A stretch of 64,000 bases of DNA from Chitinophaga pinensis (GTDB lineage: Bacteria; Bacteroidota; Bacteroidia; Chitinophagales; Chitinophagaceae). How positions within the stretch are numbered: position 1 is the first letter of the stretch; the number at the start of each line of letters is the position of its first letter. The notes under the pieces are model-generated. The model did no database searches and was not told the origin of the DNA. It worked only from the letters and a program-made list of their open reading frames with translations. The DNA lies in the NCBI GenBank assembly GCA_945860605.1, contig CAMAQL010000002.1:1-64000 (forward strand). Reading direction: 5' to 3'. Shown piece by piece: positions 7,122-16,251 of this stretch. The position numbers and the translations under genes are program-made.

Positions 7122-9545
7122 CTATTTCTTAAAACGATAATAGGCCCCCATCATGAATCCAATAGTCGTCACAACCACCCCGAGCCATAACAAATTGATC
7201 CATGGGAATTCATAGACTTTTAAAGTAATGAGATTGGTTAGGGAAGCTGACTCCTTCACCCCAATTTCTAAAATGCCCTTTTCTTGGTCAATCACTTTAT
7301 TAAAACTTAAAACTAAGTTCTGTGCCTTCACTGTATCCACTTTTGAGGTCAGATTCAATCCTTCCAATAAAATACCAGGTTCTGCCACATACTTTAAACC
7401 TTCTTTAGAAACAACATTCAATTGTAATCTTAATTCGTTCACACCTGCTGGTCTATCACCTGGAGGATTTACATTGACTTTCTCCAATTTAATATAGCCA
7501 TTGCTGTAAAAAATAGAATCGCCTACGGTAATATTAATTGGATTAAACCTTGTGGTATCTTCTTCTGTATGGTCTTGAAAAGAAGTCACATACACAAAAA
7601 TATCTTTATGCAAATAATGTTTTGAAGATGGATTGGCAGAGAAACCTTCCATACCCTTATTGTTCTTTAACACATCTGGATATAAATTAAATGTCTCCCC
7701 TGTTTTCTTTTCTTTAAAATTCAATTCAAAATATCTTTTTCCTAAATCGTCAAATGTATCTCTTATATAAGTCACATTGTATTTACCCATATCTGTTTCA
7801 ATGGTCTCAAATAAGGTTAAGTTCTCTCTTGGGTCGCCTACTGGACTATTTTTATTGGTAGAGTCTACTCTTAAAGGACTGATCCCTGTTGTGTTGTAGC
7901 TTAATGTAGTTTTGTTTGCAGAAGAAATAAAGATACCTGCTAATACCAAACCAAATCCAATATGACCAATGGATGAACTTGCAGATTTTAATTTTCCTTT
8001 TAAGACCACAGACCAATAGGAGATATTGCCAACAATGGCAAAAACAGAGGTTACAATGGCAATGTAAATTGCACCTAAAAATCCAGCCCCTTTATCATCA
8101 TAGGCCACTCCAACAAAAATAAAAATGATGATGCTAATAAGGATGGTGATGATCAATGGCCATAGGACTTGCTTTTTAAAATAAGGCATTGGTGTTGTTT
8201 TGTATTTCAAAAACTGTCCAATCGCTGTCAAAGCACCAATGATGATGGCCACAAAAATTTGCACCTGATTGTGCGCAAACTCAGGATCTTCTGGTGGTGC
8301 AATTTTAGTATCAAAAATTTTATTGAAAACTGGTGTCGAAGTCTTAAGGATGATCACTACCGCAGAAAGTACTAGGACTAAAGAACCAATCAACATCCAA
8401 AACTCCCTACTATCGATTGCATCTTCCTTTAATGGTTCTTGCATGTGTTTGTAACGAACAACGTATAAAACAAAGAAAGGAATCACAAAGATGAATAAGA
8501 AAAATAATAGCTGTCCATTCATCCCTAAATCGGTAAATGCATGTACAGAGGTATCACCTAAAATCCCACTTCTAGTTAAAAATGTAGAATAAACAATTAA
8601 TAAGAAACTAATCCCAAGGAATAAATAAGTGGCTTTTAAACTTGATCCAGTTTTAGTATAAATCATTGCAGTGTGTATCCCCGCAACCAAAGTCAACCAT
8701 GGTACCAATGATGCATTCTCCACTGGATCCCATGCCCAATAACCACCAAAGGTCAAACTCTCATAAGCCCATGCAGCACCCATCATAATCCCTAATCCCA
8801 ATATACCTGCAGAAAAATTGGCCCAAGGCAAAGCGGATTTAACCCAGTGATGCTCTTTCTTTAATAAGCCTGCTACTGCGTAGGCAAATGGCACGATGGT
8901 ACTAGCAAATCCTAAAAATAAAATAGGTGGATGAATGACCATCCAGTAATTCTGCAATAAAGTATTTAAGCCTGTGCCATCTTTTAATAATTGAACATAA
9001 TCTGGTCTAGATAAAATAGGCCAGTTCATTTCCTGTCTTAATAATATAAATGGACTTGATCCAATTTTCACATCAAACACATACAGGCCAATCACCATGG
9101 TGGCAAGCATTAACTGCGCAAAGCTAATCACCATCATCACGCCAGCCTCATGCGCTTTGGCAGTCTTAATTAAAATCAAACCCAACACTGCATGCCAAAA
9201 ACTCCACAATAAAAAACTTCCTTCCTGTCCTTCCCAAAAACAACTCAATAAATATTCAAATGGTAAATTTTTATCGCTATGTGTGTAAGCGTATTTATAT
9301 TCAAACAGATGATTGTAAATCACATAAAACAATACCACAAAACTTCCAATGATAGTCAATGCTTCAATCACAAAAGCAGTTCTAGCTAATTTTTTCCAAC
9401 TCGCTTCCACCACCATTTCTTTTGCGTAAAATGCTTTAGCGAATGAAAATGTAGCTACTAAAGAAGCTACAAAAGATAAGATGGATAAAAAGTAACCTAT
9501 TTGTCCAGGTAACAAATGTTCCCCAATAAACTCAGTTGGCTGCAT
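7122..9545 (-). CDS. ccmF: CcmF-type cytochrome c heme lyase subunit
   Basis: This 807-residue polytopic membrane protein carries the WWD-type heme-handling motif GGYWAWDPVENASLVPW at 267-283 and the histidine motif HPPILFLGFAST near 205. It is expected to transfer heme from holo-CcmE to apocytochrome c. Large periplasmic loops lie between the last membrane segments, including the C-terminal region before the final helix (LLWLGVVVTTIGFMMGAYY). It lies 13 bases after ccmE, matching the usual pairing of heme chaperone and lyase. The thioredoxin-like CcmG and the CcmH components are not in this window. Confidence 0.93.
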   Translation of the reverse strand: MQPTEFIGEHLLPGQIGYFLSILSFVASLVATFSFAKAFYAKEMVVEASWKKLARTAFVIEALTIIGSFVVLFYVIYNHLFEYKYAYTHSDKNLPFEYLLSCFWEGQEGSFLLWSFWHAVLGLILIKTAKAHEAGVMMVISFAQLMLATMVIGLYVFDVKIGSSPFILLRQEMNWPILSRPDYVQLLKDGTGLNTLLQNYWMVIHPPILFLGFASTIVPFAYAVAGLLKKEHHWVKSALPWANFSAGILGLGIMMGAAWAYESLTFGGYWAWDPVENASLVPWLTLVAGIHTAMIYTKTGSSLKATYLFLGISFLLIVYSTFLTRSGILGDTSVHAFTDLGMNGQLLFFLFIFVIPFFVLYVVRYKHMQEPLKEDAIDSREFWMLIGSLVLVLSAVVIILKTSTPVFNKIFDTKIAPPEDPEFAHNQVQIFVAIIIGALTAIGQFLKYKTTPMPYFKKQVLWPLIITILISIIIFIFVGVAYDDKGAGFLGAIYIAIVTSVFAIVGNISYWSVVLKGKLKSASSSIGHIGFGLVLAGIFISSANKTTLSYNTTGISPLRVDSTNKNSPVGDPRENLTLFETIETDMGKYNVTYIRDTFDDLGKRYFELNFKEKKTGETFNLYPDVLKNNKGMEGFSANPSSKHYLHKDIFVYVTSFQDHTEEDTTRFNPINITVGDSIFYSNGYIKLEKVNVNPPGDRPAGVNELRLQLNVVSKEGLKYVAEPGILLEGLNLTSKVDTVKAQNLVLSFNKVIDQEKGILEIGVKESASLTNLITLKVYEFPWINLLWLGVVVTTIGFMMGAYYRFKK

Positions 9546-9558
9546 GTTGTGATTTTGA

Positions 9559-9969
9559 TTAGTTGGTAATGGTTACCGGTTGTTCCTTCATTGCATTTGG
9601 ATTGTCCTTGTATTTGGACGGACATTTCATGACAATTGAGCTACATTCAAATGCATCTCCTTGAACACGTCCTTTCAATACCAAACGTTCTGACTTTTCC
9701 ATATCGGTGGGCATGGTATTGCGATAAACCACTGCAATTTTACCCCCTAAGCTATCCTCCACATTAAACTTTAATAAATTCGGATCTTTTACCGGATCGT
9801 ATTGAACGGGCACAGATTTATCCATTTTTACGATCAAATTCACATATTTGCCTTCTTTTTGCTTTGCAGAAGCCACTGTTTCATAGCTACTTAAATCACC
9901 TGTATAGCTTATTAACACTACAATTGCGGCCGCAATCATGACCAATAATATAAGATGTGTTTTCTTCAT
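9559..9969 (-). CDS. ccmE: Heme chaperone CcmE, CxxxY variant
   Basis: This 136-residue protein has an N-terminal membrane anchor (residues 5-22) and an OB-fold domain. CcmE binds heme covalently in the periplasm and passes it to CcmF. Classical proteobacterial CcmE uses His in HxxxY; here the motif is CPSKY with Cys116 and Tyr120, i.e. the CxxxY type known from some delta-proteobacteria and archaea. A -7 box TAACTTTG lies only 4 bases before the ATG, so the mRNA may be leaderless. It is the first gene of the ccmE-ccmF-DUF4294 unit. Confidence 0.93.
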   Translation of the reverse strand: MKKTHLILLVMIAAAIVVLISYTGDLSSYETVASAKQKEGKYVNLIVKMDKSVPVQYDPVKDPNLLKFNVEDSLGGKIAVVYRNTMPTDMEKSERLVLKGRVQGDAFECSSIVMKCPSKYKDNPNAMKEQPVTITN

Positions 9970-9973
9970 ACCG

Positions 9974-9981
9974 CAAAGTTA
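9974..9981 (-). promoter_or_regulatory. -7 box of ccmE, almost touching the start codon
   Basis: TAACTTTG on the minus strand (9981 to 9974) ends 4 bases before ATG (9969). With the usual ~4-base gap from -7 box to transcription start, the transcript would begin at or next to the A of ATG. A possible TTTG lies about 22 bases upstream of the box. Confidence 0.6.
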
Positions 9982-10033
9982 ACCAAATGGCCTTAAATTG
10001 CACCAAATTTTACGCATCTCATAAACTTAAATT

Positions 10034-10588
10034 ATGCGCCTTTTTGACTATATCATTGTTTGTAAAAGTCCCGATTTTAAAAACGTAGACCGAATCAGCC
10101 AATGGATGCTTTTCATCACCCTTATGGCGCTTTCCTATTCGCTATATGCAGGTTTATACCCGAGCCCTGCCCTGTTAATTGCAATCATGACTTCGGTGGC
10201 TAGCTGGTGGGTTTTTTGCGTCTATCAAAAGATGAAAGGGGGTGCCCCATACTACCGTTTAGGTTTGGTGTTTGCTTCTTGGGGATGGTTTTTACTACCC
10301 AACGCTTTATTGATAGCTGGTGTGTACTTAATTGCAGCCTTGTTTGAGCGTCAAGTGAAATTCCCTTACGAAATAGCGGTAGACCCTGCTGGAGTTTTAG
10401 TGAACACCTTTCCAAAAAAGTTATATCCATGGGCAGAAATTAACAATATGCTGATTAAAGACGATTATATTACAATCGATTTCAAGAACAATAAATTGAT
10501 CCAAAAACAGATCAATGAACCTGTGACTGAAGCAATCAAAAACGAATTCAATGCTTTTTGCGCAGCGCATCTAGCTAAAAACAACTAA
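10034..10588 (+). CDS. Membrane protein with C-terminal PH-like domain, function unknown
   Basis: A 184-residue protein I do not recognise by name. Three or four hydrophobic stretches (about 24-42, 45-65, 77-105) are followed by a soluble tail of roughly 75 residues. The tail pattern (FPYEIAVDPAGV, then KKLYPWAEINNMLIKDDYITIDF) resembles bacterial PH-like domains, where a YPW-EI segment is common; this is a loose resemblance. It ends 2 bases before the radical SAM gene and is probably in the same transcript. It starts 64 bases from the divergent ccmE gene. Confidence 0.7.
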   Translation: MRLFDYIIVCKSPDFKNVDRISQWMLFITLMALSYSLYAGLYPSPALLIAIMTSVASWWVFCVYQKMKGGAPYYRLGLVFASWGWFLLPNALLIAGVYLIAALFERQVKFPYEIAVDPAGVLVNTFPKKLYPWAEINNMLIKDDYITIDFKNNKLIQKQINEPVTEAIKNEFNAFCAAHLAKNN

Positions 10589-10590
10589 CT

Positions 10591-11892
10591 ATGGCATTAA
10601 CCGAGTCCCCTTATTTATTGTATTCAGACGGCGAAGGCAACATCTTTGAAGATGAATCCTTATATGTAGTAGGCAGGGCTGGATGGGACGCCTATCCCAT
10701 TCCGGAGGAAGACTGGATCCCCTTGCCAGAAGGTGGAAGTTTATATGAATTACCTGGCAGAAGAGGCATTGGCATTGATGTAGATAGTGGTGAAATGCGT
10801 TTGTGTGAAAAAGGATGGGCAGTCGCTGCTTTCATCCCTCCTGCGCACACTGGATTGTATATTGCGGCGTATGAATCCTTACCAGAAGCTCCATTGTTAC
10901 CCTTATTTTGTTATACCGCTGTGGGTTGGTTAGATGGCATTAACTATGTGCCTGCTGTTAGAATTGAACAAGATATTCGCCAGGATTGTGAAGGATATGA
11001 TCAAGAAACAATTGAGTATGGCACAGCACATTTATTAAAAACTTATGGTGAAAATAGATTGGTGCAACACCTAATGCAAAACTGCTGTATGACCTATCAT
11101 TGTCCTGCTGCAAGAAATTTAGCTATGGGAAGATGGGAATGTCCTATTCCTATTTCACCTGCTTGCAATGCGAATTGCATTGGTTGTATTTCATTCCAAC
11201 CAATCGAGGAAGAAATTGTTTCTAACCAAGAACGTTTATCCTTTAAGCCTACTGCAGCCGAAGTGGTAGAATATACTGTACCACATTTAATGTCTGCACC
11301 TTTTCCAATTGTCAGTTTTGGACAAGGTTGTGAGGGCGAGCCATTGCTCATGTGGGAGACCATCAAAGAAGCGATTATAGAGATTAGAAAACATACGGAC
11401 AAAGGCAGTATCAATATCAATTCAAATGGTTCTAATCCAAAAGCAGTTGCTGAATTGGCTGCTGTTGGTCTGGATAGTTTAAGAGTGAGTACCAATTCTG
11501 CTAGACCTGATATTTACAATGCCTATTACCGTCCAAATAATTACACCTTCCAAGATATTGTTGAAAGTTTAAAAGCAATGACTGCTGCAGGCAAGTGGAC
11601 AAGTATCAATTATTTTGTTTTCCCTGGCATGACGGATACGGTGGCAGAATATGAAGCACTAAGACAATTGATTAAAGACACGGGATTGAAAATGATTCAA
11701 TGGCGCAATTTTAATATTGACCCAGATTGGTATCTAGGCAAAATTGGCGTGACAGAACCAGGTGAGATCATGGGTGTGAAACAAATGATGGAATTAATTA
11801 GAGAAGAATTTCCTGATTTAAAATTTGGTTATTTTAATCCTCCTATCGAAAGAATCAAAGGAGATTACGCAACTGAATTTGCACATCATTAA
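10591..11892 (+). CDS. Radical SAM protein of unknown substrate
   Basis: A 433-residue radical SAM enzyme. The [4Fe-4S] motif CNANCIGC is at residues 192-199 (Cys192, Cys196, Cys199, CxxxCxxC), followed by an SAM-binding region around SFGQGCEGEP and the strand NINSNGSNP. About 190 residues precede the cluster motif, with further Cys at 165-166 and 171 (CCMTYHC) and 184 that could hold an auxiliary cluster. I cannot name the substrate. Close spacing with the upstream membrane protein and downstream EamA gene suggests an operon, but neighbours do not reveal the reaction. Confidence 0.85.
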   Translation: MALTESPYLLYSDGEGNIFEDESLYVVGRAGWDAYPIPEEDWIPLPEGGSLYELPGRRGIGIDVDSGEMRLCEKGWAVAAFIPPAHTGLYIAAYESLPEAPLLPLFCYTAVGWLDGINYVPAVRIEQDIRQDCEGYDQETIEYGTAHLLKTYGENRLVQHLMQNCCMTYHCPAARNLAMGRWECPIPISPACNANCIGCISFQPIEEEIVSNQERLSFKPTAAEVVEYTVPHLMSAPFPIVSFGQGCEGEPLLMWETIKEAIIEIRKHTDKGSININSNGSNPKAVAELAAVGLDSLRVSTNSARPDIYNAYYRPNNYTFQDIVESLKAMTAAGKWTSINYFVFPGMTDTVAEYEALRQLIKDTGLKMIQWRNFNIDPDWYLGKIGVTEPGEIMGVKQMMELIREEFPDLKFGYFNPPIERIKGDYATEFAHH

Positions 11893-11904
11893 TGTAACGC
11901 AATC

Positions 11905-12825
11905 TTGAAAAGACATTACAACAAACAAGTTCAATTTGGAACCTTACTAGCCATTATTGCTTGTATCATCTGGTCAGGTAACTTTATCGTTTCTAGGTAT
12001 TCCATACAATTGGCTGGACCAATCAGTCTTGCTTTTTTTAGATGGTTAATTGCTACCATTACGATGCTTCCCTTTGCAATTCAAAATTTTAAAAAGGAAA
12101 AACAATTATTCAAGGCTAATTTTAGTTACTTTTTCTGGATGGCACTAGTTGGTGTTGCCTTATACAACACCATGATTTACCAAGCTGGCCATTCAACAAC
12201 GGCTATCAATATGGCATTATTTGGTTCAATTATTCATCCTATTGTGGCCACATTACTTGCGGCGTGGATTGTGCAAGAAAAATTGAACTGGAAAAGTATC
12301 ACGGGCATTTTCTTAGGCATTTTTGGTATCCTTGTTTTATTAAGTAAAGGCGACCTCAATACCTTACTTCATTTTAAAATTACGAAAGGTGATTTGTGGA
12401 TGATTGGTGCTGGATTATGCTTTGGGACTTATAATGTATTTGTTCGTAAAAAACCAATAGGCATTTCAAATAACAGTTTTCTACTTGTGCTTTTTGCAAT
12501 TGGCACTATTTTATTATGTCCATTTGCTATTTATGAAATGAATTATATTCAACCTGTTCATTTTAACAAACAACTTTTATTCATAGTTTTATATTTAGGA
12601 ATAGGTAACTCCACCATTGCGTATTTGTTATGGAATAAAGCCATACACACGCTAGGATCAGCAAAGACAGCTTTGTTTGGTACTTTAATCCCCTTCCTAA
12701 GTTCCATTGAAGCATTGTTTATTTTGAATGAGCAATTCAATATTTTTCAAATCATTAGTGGTGGGATCATTATTTGCGGAATCGTGATCAACACCTTGCC
12801 ATCAAAAATAAAACATGGCGCTTAG
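11905..12825 (+). CDS. EamA/DMT-family transporter
   Basis: A 306-residue protein with about ten predicted helices in two repeated EamA halves (SGNFIVSRYSIQLAGPISLAFFRW in the first; GTYNVFVRK and GNSTIAYLLWNKAIHTLGSAKTA in the second). It is expected to export small metabolites across the inner membrane; substrate unknown. The start is TTG (11905): a TAA stop lies in frame only 12 bases upstream (11890-11892) and no ATG intervenes. The 3' end overlaps the next transporter gene by 11 bases, indicating coupled translation. Confidence 0.85.
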   Translation: MKRHYNKQVQFGTLLAIIACIIWSGNFIVSRYSIQLAGPISLAFFRWLIATITMLPFAIQNFKKEKQLFKANFSYFFWMALVGVALYNTMIYQAGHSTTAINMALFGSIIHPIVATLLAAWIVQEKLNWKSITGIFLGIFGILVLLSKGDLNTLLHFKITKGDLWMIGAGLCFGTYNVFVRKKPIGISNNSFLLVLFAIGTILLCPFAIYEMNYIQPVHFNKQLLFIVLYLGIGNSTIAYLLWNKAIHTLGSAKTALFGTLIPFLSSIEALFILNEQFNIFQIISGGIIICGIVINTLPSKIKHGA

Positions 12826-13579
12826 TACGATCTTATTTTTATGTTTAATTGCCTTTATAGCAGGCTATGTCGATGCGGTGGTAGGTGGTGGCGGATTGAT
12901 TCAAGTTCCAGCAGGATTGATTGCAATGCCTACGCAAGCAGTTTCAACAGTCATTGGCACACTTAAAGTACCCTCTTTTATAGGGACCTGTTTCGCTACT
13001 TATCAATATTTACAAAGGGTCAAAATTCCATTTTTAAGGATACTCCTATTTACAAGCATTGCATTTACTGCAGCTTTTTCTGGTTCTTTATTACTCACTA
13101 GAATGAGTAGCCAATTTATGAAGCCAGTGATTTTTTTTGTTTTGCTTGCGATGGCGATTTATACATTTACCAAAAAGGACCTTGGACAATCCTTGCGAAA
13201 GGATGACATTCAATTTCCGATGCTAAAAGGCATCCTAATTTGCCTATTCATTGGTTTTTATGATGGTTTCATTGGGCCTGGCGCAGGAAGTTTATTTGTA
13301 TTGGCATTCATTGCAATTTTAGGATATGATTTTATGCAAGCAAGTGCGCATGCAAAAATTGTGAACCTTTCAACTAATCTTGGCTCATTGATCTTATTTA
13401 TAGGCAAGGGCGTGATCCTTTGGCCGGTGGCCATCCCTATGTCTATATGTAACGCCGTAGGTGGATTTTTTGGTTCTAGAATGGCTTTAAAGAAAGGCAA
13501 TCAATTTATTCGTAAAATTTTCTTAATAGTGATCGTAGCTACCCTGTTAAGATTGGGATATGACGTTTTTTTGCATTAA
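12815..13579 (+). CDS. TauE/SafE-family sulfite exporter-like permease
   Basis: A 254-residue membrane protein with the duplicated TauE/SafE pattern: GYVDAVVGGGGLIQVPA near residues 18-34 in the first half and GFYDGFIGPGAGSLFVLAF in the second. Members move sulfite, sulfoacetate or related organic anions outward; the substrate cannot be read from sequence. It overlaps the EamA gene by 11 bases and precedes the TonB-like gene by 9, so all three probably share a transcript. Confidence 0.85.
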   Translation: MALSTILFLCLIAFIAGYVDAVVGGGGLIQVPAGLIAMPTQAVSTVIGTLKVPSFIGTCFATYQYLQRVKIPFLRILLFTSIAFTAAFSGSLLLTRMSSQFMKPVIFFVLLAMAIYTFTKKDLGQSLRKDDIQFPMLKGILICLFIGFYDGFIGPGAGSLFVLAFIAILGYDFMQASAHAKIVNLSTNLGSLILFIGKGVILWPVAIPMSICNAVGGFFGSRMALKKGNQFIRKIFLIVIVATLLRLGYDVFLH

Positions 13580-13588
13580 TTTTAAGCT

Positions 13589-14371
13589 ATGCAATTGAGT
13601 TTTGAACAAGAAAAAAATATTAAAGCTGCTGTCTATACTGGACTGATCTGTCTTGGACTTTCACTGATCTTTTTTGTTTCAAAATTTCAGGAACCTACAC
13701 CTAAAGTAGTTCCCCCATTGCCTGAATATATGGAGGTGAATTTAGGCAATAGCAATACTGGTGCTGGGGAAATTCCTCCAATGAGTAAAGCAGCGCCTGC
13801 TCCTGAGAAAGGTGCTACATCCACTAAAACAAAAGCGGCTTCTACTGTTGCATCCAAAATAAATGCAGTCTCTAATAATGCCAATGACGAAGCCATTCGT
13901 TCTGGTAAAGTAAAAAATATTGCAAAAAACAATCCAGTGCCTATCCCTGCAAAACCTAAAGCTTTAATGGGGAAATATGCGGGCGGAAACGGAGCTGGCG
14001 GCAATAATCAAGACAGTTATAATAATGTGAAAGACCAAGGTATAGCCGGAGGCAAAGGAGATCAAGGCGTTGAAAATGGTTCTATCAATGGAAAATCCTA
14101 TACCGGCAATGGTGGACCCCTAGTTACAAAAGGTGACCGAAGGGTTACAAAGTCCTATTCATTCAATGGTGATGTGCCTCCTGCAACCATCTATGCAGAG
14201 ATCGAAGTCAATCCAAGTGGTGTGGGAAGGTTTATTCAAATTACAAGAGGCTCCTCCTCCAATGACCCAAAATACAAAAGCGCAATTAAAGAATACTTGA
14301 CAAAAATTAGTTTCAATTCGGCTGATCATAGTTCTACAGTAACTGTGAAATTCAAATTCGATCTCCAATAA
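13589..14371 (+). CDS. TonB-like periplasmic energy-transducer-type protein
   Basis: A 260-residue protein with a short cytoplasmic N-terminus, one membrane helix (about 14-32), a long Ala/Lys/Pro and then Gly/Asn-rich linker (about 45-185), and a C-terminal domain of about 70 residues (IYAEIEVNPSGVGRFIQITRG to TVTVKFKFDLQ). This layout is that of TonB, but the C-terminal match is weak and no exbB or exbD gene is in view. It lies 8 bases before folC. A TonB-like role in energising outer-membrane transport is an inference from layout. Confidence 0.7.
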   Translation: MQLSFEQEKNIKAAVYTGLICLGLSLIFFVSKFQEPTPKVVPPLPEYMEVNLGNSNTGAGEIPPMSKAAPAPEKGATSTKTKAASTVASKINAVSNNANDEAIRSGKVKNIAKNNPVPIPAKPKALMGKYAGGNGAGGNNQDSYNNVKDQGIAGGKGDQGVENGSINGKSYTGNGGPLVTKGDRRVTKSYSFNGDVPPATIYAEIEVNPSGVGRFIQITRGSSSNDPKYKSAIKEYLTKISFNSADHSSTVTVKFKFDLQ

Positions 14372-14379
14372 GCCACTCA

Positions 14380-15711
14380 ATGTCTATGCGGTATCAAGAA
14401 ACGATTGACTATTTATACACTAGACTCCCTATGTTTAGCAGGATTGGTGCTGCTGCAATCAAACCAAATTTAGACAATACCATTGCTATTTGTAAATTTC
14501 TTGGACATCCAGAAAAAAAAATTAAAACCATTCACATTGCAGGCACCAATGGTAAGGGTTCCACCAGTCATATGCTTGCATCCATTTTTCAGGAAGCGGG
14601 ATACAAAACCGGATTGTACACTTCGCCTCATTTATATGATTTTAGAGAACGTATCAAAGTCAATGGGCAAATGTGTAGTCAAGATTTTGTCATTGACTTT
14701 ACCAATAAAGTAAAACCATGTATTGAAAAAATAGAACCCTCTTTCTTTGAAATCACAGTAGGCATGGCTTTCGATTATTTTGTACAAGAAAAAGTGGACA
14801 TCGCCATCATCGAAACGGGCTTAGGTGGCAGGCTAGACAGTACGAATGTAATTGAGCCAGAACTATCCATCATTACCAATATTGGATTTGACCATATGGC
14901 CCTGCTTGGAAATACTTTAGAAGCCATTGCATCCGAGAAAGCTGGCATCATTAAAAAAGATACACCTGTTGTGATAGGTACTTTAGATACTGCTACAAAA
15001 AAAGTATTTGAGGACAAGGCCAACAAAGAAAATGCACCCATTTATTTTGCAGAAGATTTTATTGAGTTTAAATCCTTTCAAAACAATTGGCAAAATGCTT
15101 TGTTTGAATTCAATCAACCAATGATTCATTTATTAGATGCTCCGCTATTTCCAAAAAATTTCACTATTGAATGCGATTTGCCTGCAAAATACCAAGCTAA
15201 AAATTTAAAAGCAGTGTTAGTGGCCGCTCAATTGCTTTCAACCATGGGCTGGAAGCTTACGTCGGGTAAAGTGATGAAAGCATTGTCACAGATTAAAAAA
15301 AGCAATGGCTTAATGGGCAGATGGGAATGCATTCAAGAAAGCCCAAGAGTCATACTGGATGTGGCGCATAACGAACATGGCGTGCATGCATTGTTAGAAC
15401 AATTAGCATCCTTACATTATCAACAATTACATATTGTCACAGGGATGGTAAAAGATAAAGACATTCAAGCAGTGCTAGAATTACTTCCAAAAAATGCATT
15501 GTATTATTTTACGCAATCACATATCCCAAGAGCATTACCAGTGCATGAATTAGCAGTACAAGCATCAGTCCTTGGGTTAAATGGACATTCCTTTGAAGAT
15601 GTCAATATCGCATTAAAAGGCGCAATAAAAAATGCCAACCACAATGATTTGATTCTTGTGATTGGCAGTATATTTTTAGTCGCTGAGGTTGACAGAACTA
15701 ATTTTTTATAA
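14380..15711 (+). CDS. folC: Bifunctional folylpolyglutamate/dihydrofolate synthase
   Basis: A 443-residue Mur-ligase-family enzyme that adds glutamate to dihydropteroate and to folates. The ATP-binding P-loop GTNGKGST is at 55-62, the second motif HMALLGNTLEAIASEKAGIIK follows, and the C-terminal domain holds LDVAHNEHG. Start ATG at 14380 lies 8 bases after the TonB-like gene. The 3' end meets the convergent YfiT/BstA-like gene after 2 bases, leaving no room for a separate terminator. Confidence 0.95.
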   Translation: MSMRYQETIDYLYTRLPMFSRIGAAAIKPNLDNTIAICKFLGHPEKKIKTIHIAGTNGKGSTSHMLASIFQEAGYKTGLYTSPHLYDFRERIKVNGQMCSQDFVIDFTNKVKPCIEKIEPSFFEITVGMAFDYFVQEKVDIAIIETGLGGRLDSTNVIEPELSIITNIGFDHMALLGNTLEAIASEKAGIIKKDTPVVIGTLDTATKKVFEDKANKENAPIYFAEDFIEFKSFQNNWQNALFEFNQPMIHLLDAPLFPKNFTIECDLPAKYQAKNLKAVLVAAQLLSTMGWKLTSGKVMKALSQIKKSNGLMGRWECIQESPRVILDVAHNEHGVHALLEQLASLHYQQLHIVTGMVKDKDIQAVLELLPKNALYYFTQSHIPRALPVHELAVQASVLGLNGHSFEDVNIALKGAIKNANHNDLILVIGSIFLVAEVDRTNFL

Positions 15712-15713
15712 AA

Positions 15714-16241
15714 TTACCATCCCTTATTTGCTCTTAAAGTAGTGATATGTGCCACATGATGTTTGCCATGCCATGCATACACTGCAAATAAATCCCAAAG
15801 ACTTACTTCTGCATTTTTTCCAGGATGAAATATTTTTCTTTGCCATTGTTCCTCCGTTAAACTCGCTAATAAATTAGCCCATCTTTCATGTAAGGCATGC
15901 AATAAAGTCATTGAATAATTAATGGGTGTATCCAATGCATCTGCCATCGATACCCACTTGTTTTCATCGTATGCTTTTACAGTAGGTACTTCTTCGGTTA
16001 AACCTAATTTAAATCTTGCAAACGCATTCATATGACTATCTGCAATATGATGTACCAACTGTTGCACCGTCCATCCTCCTTCTCTGTAGGGTGTATTTAA
16101 ATGTACTTGATCTAAATTCAATACCGCCATTTCAACATCTGTTGGTAAATGCCTCAATGCATTGATCCATTCTTTTTTAGTGGCTTCTGAATAGGGTTTC
16201 AATTCATACTTACCAATGGGGTATTTAGGGTCTGTTGTCAT
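15714..16241 (-). CDS. YfiT/BstA-like DinB-family protein (putative thiol transferase)
   Basis: A 175-residue DinB-fold four-helix protein. The metal-binding histidines are visible in HHIADSH (64-70) and HGKHHVAH (158-165); the N-terminal region YPIGKYE and NTPYREGGWTVQQLVHHIADSHMNAF-type sequence match the YfiT/BstA group. Bacillus BstA transfers bacillithiol to electrophiles; many Bacteroidota also make bacillithiol, so a similar detoxification role is plausible but not shown. It lies 10 bases after the ABC ATPase gene on the same strand. Confidence 0.8.
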   Translation of the reverse strand: MTTDPKYPIGKYELKPYSEATKKEWINALRHLPTDVEMAVLNLDQVHLNTPYREGGWTVQQLVHHIADSHMNAFARFKLGLTEEVPTVKAYDENKWVSMADALDTPINYSMTLLHALHERWANLLASLTEEQWQRKIFHPGKNAEVSLWDLFAVYAWHGKHHVAHITTLRANKGW

Positions 16242-16251
16242 ATTGTATTAT

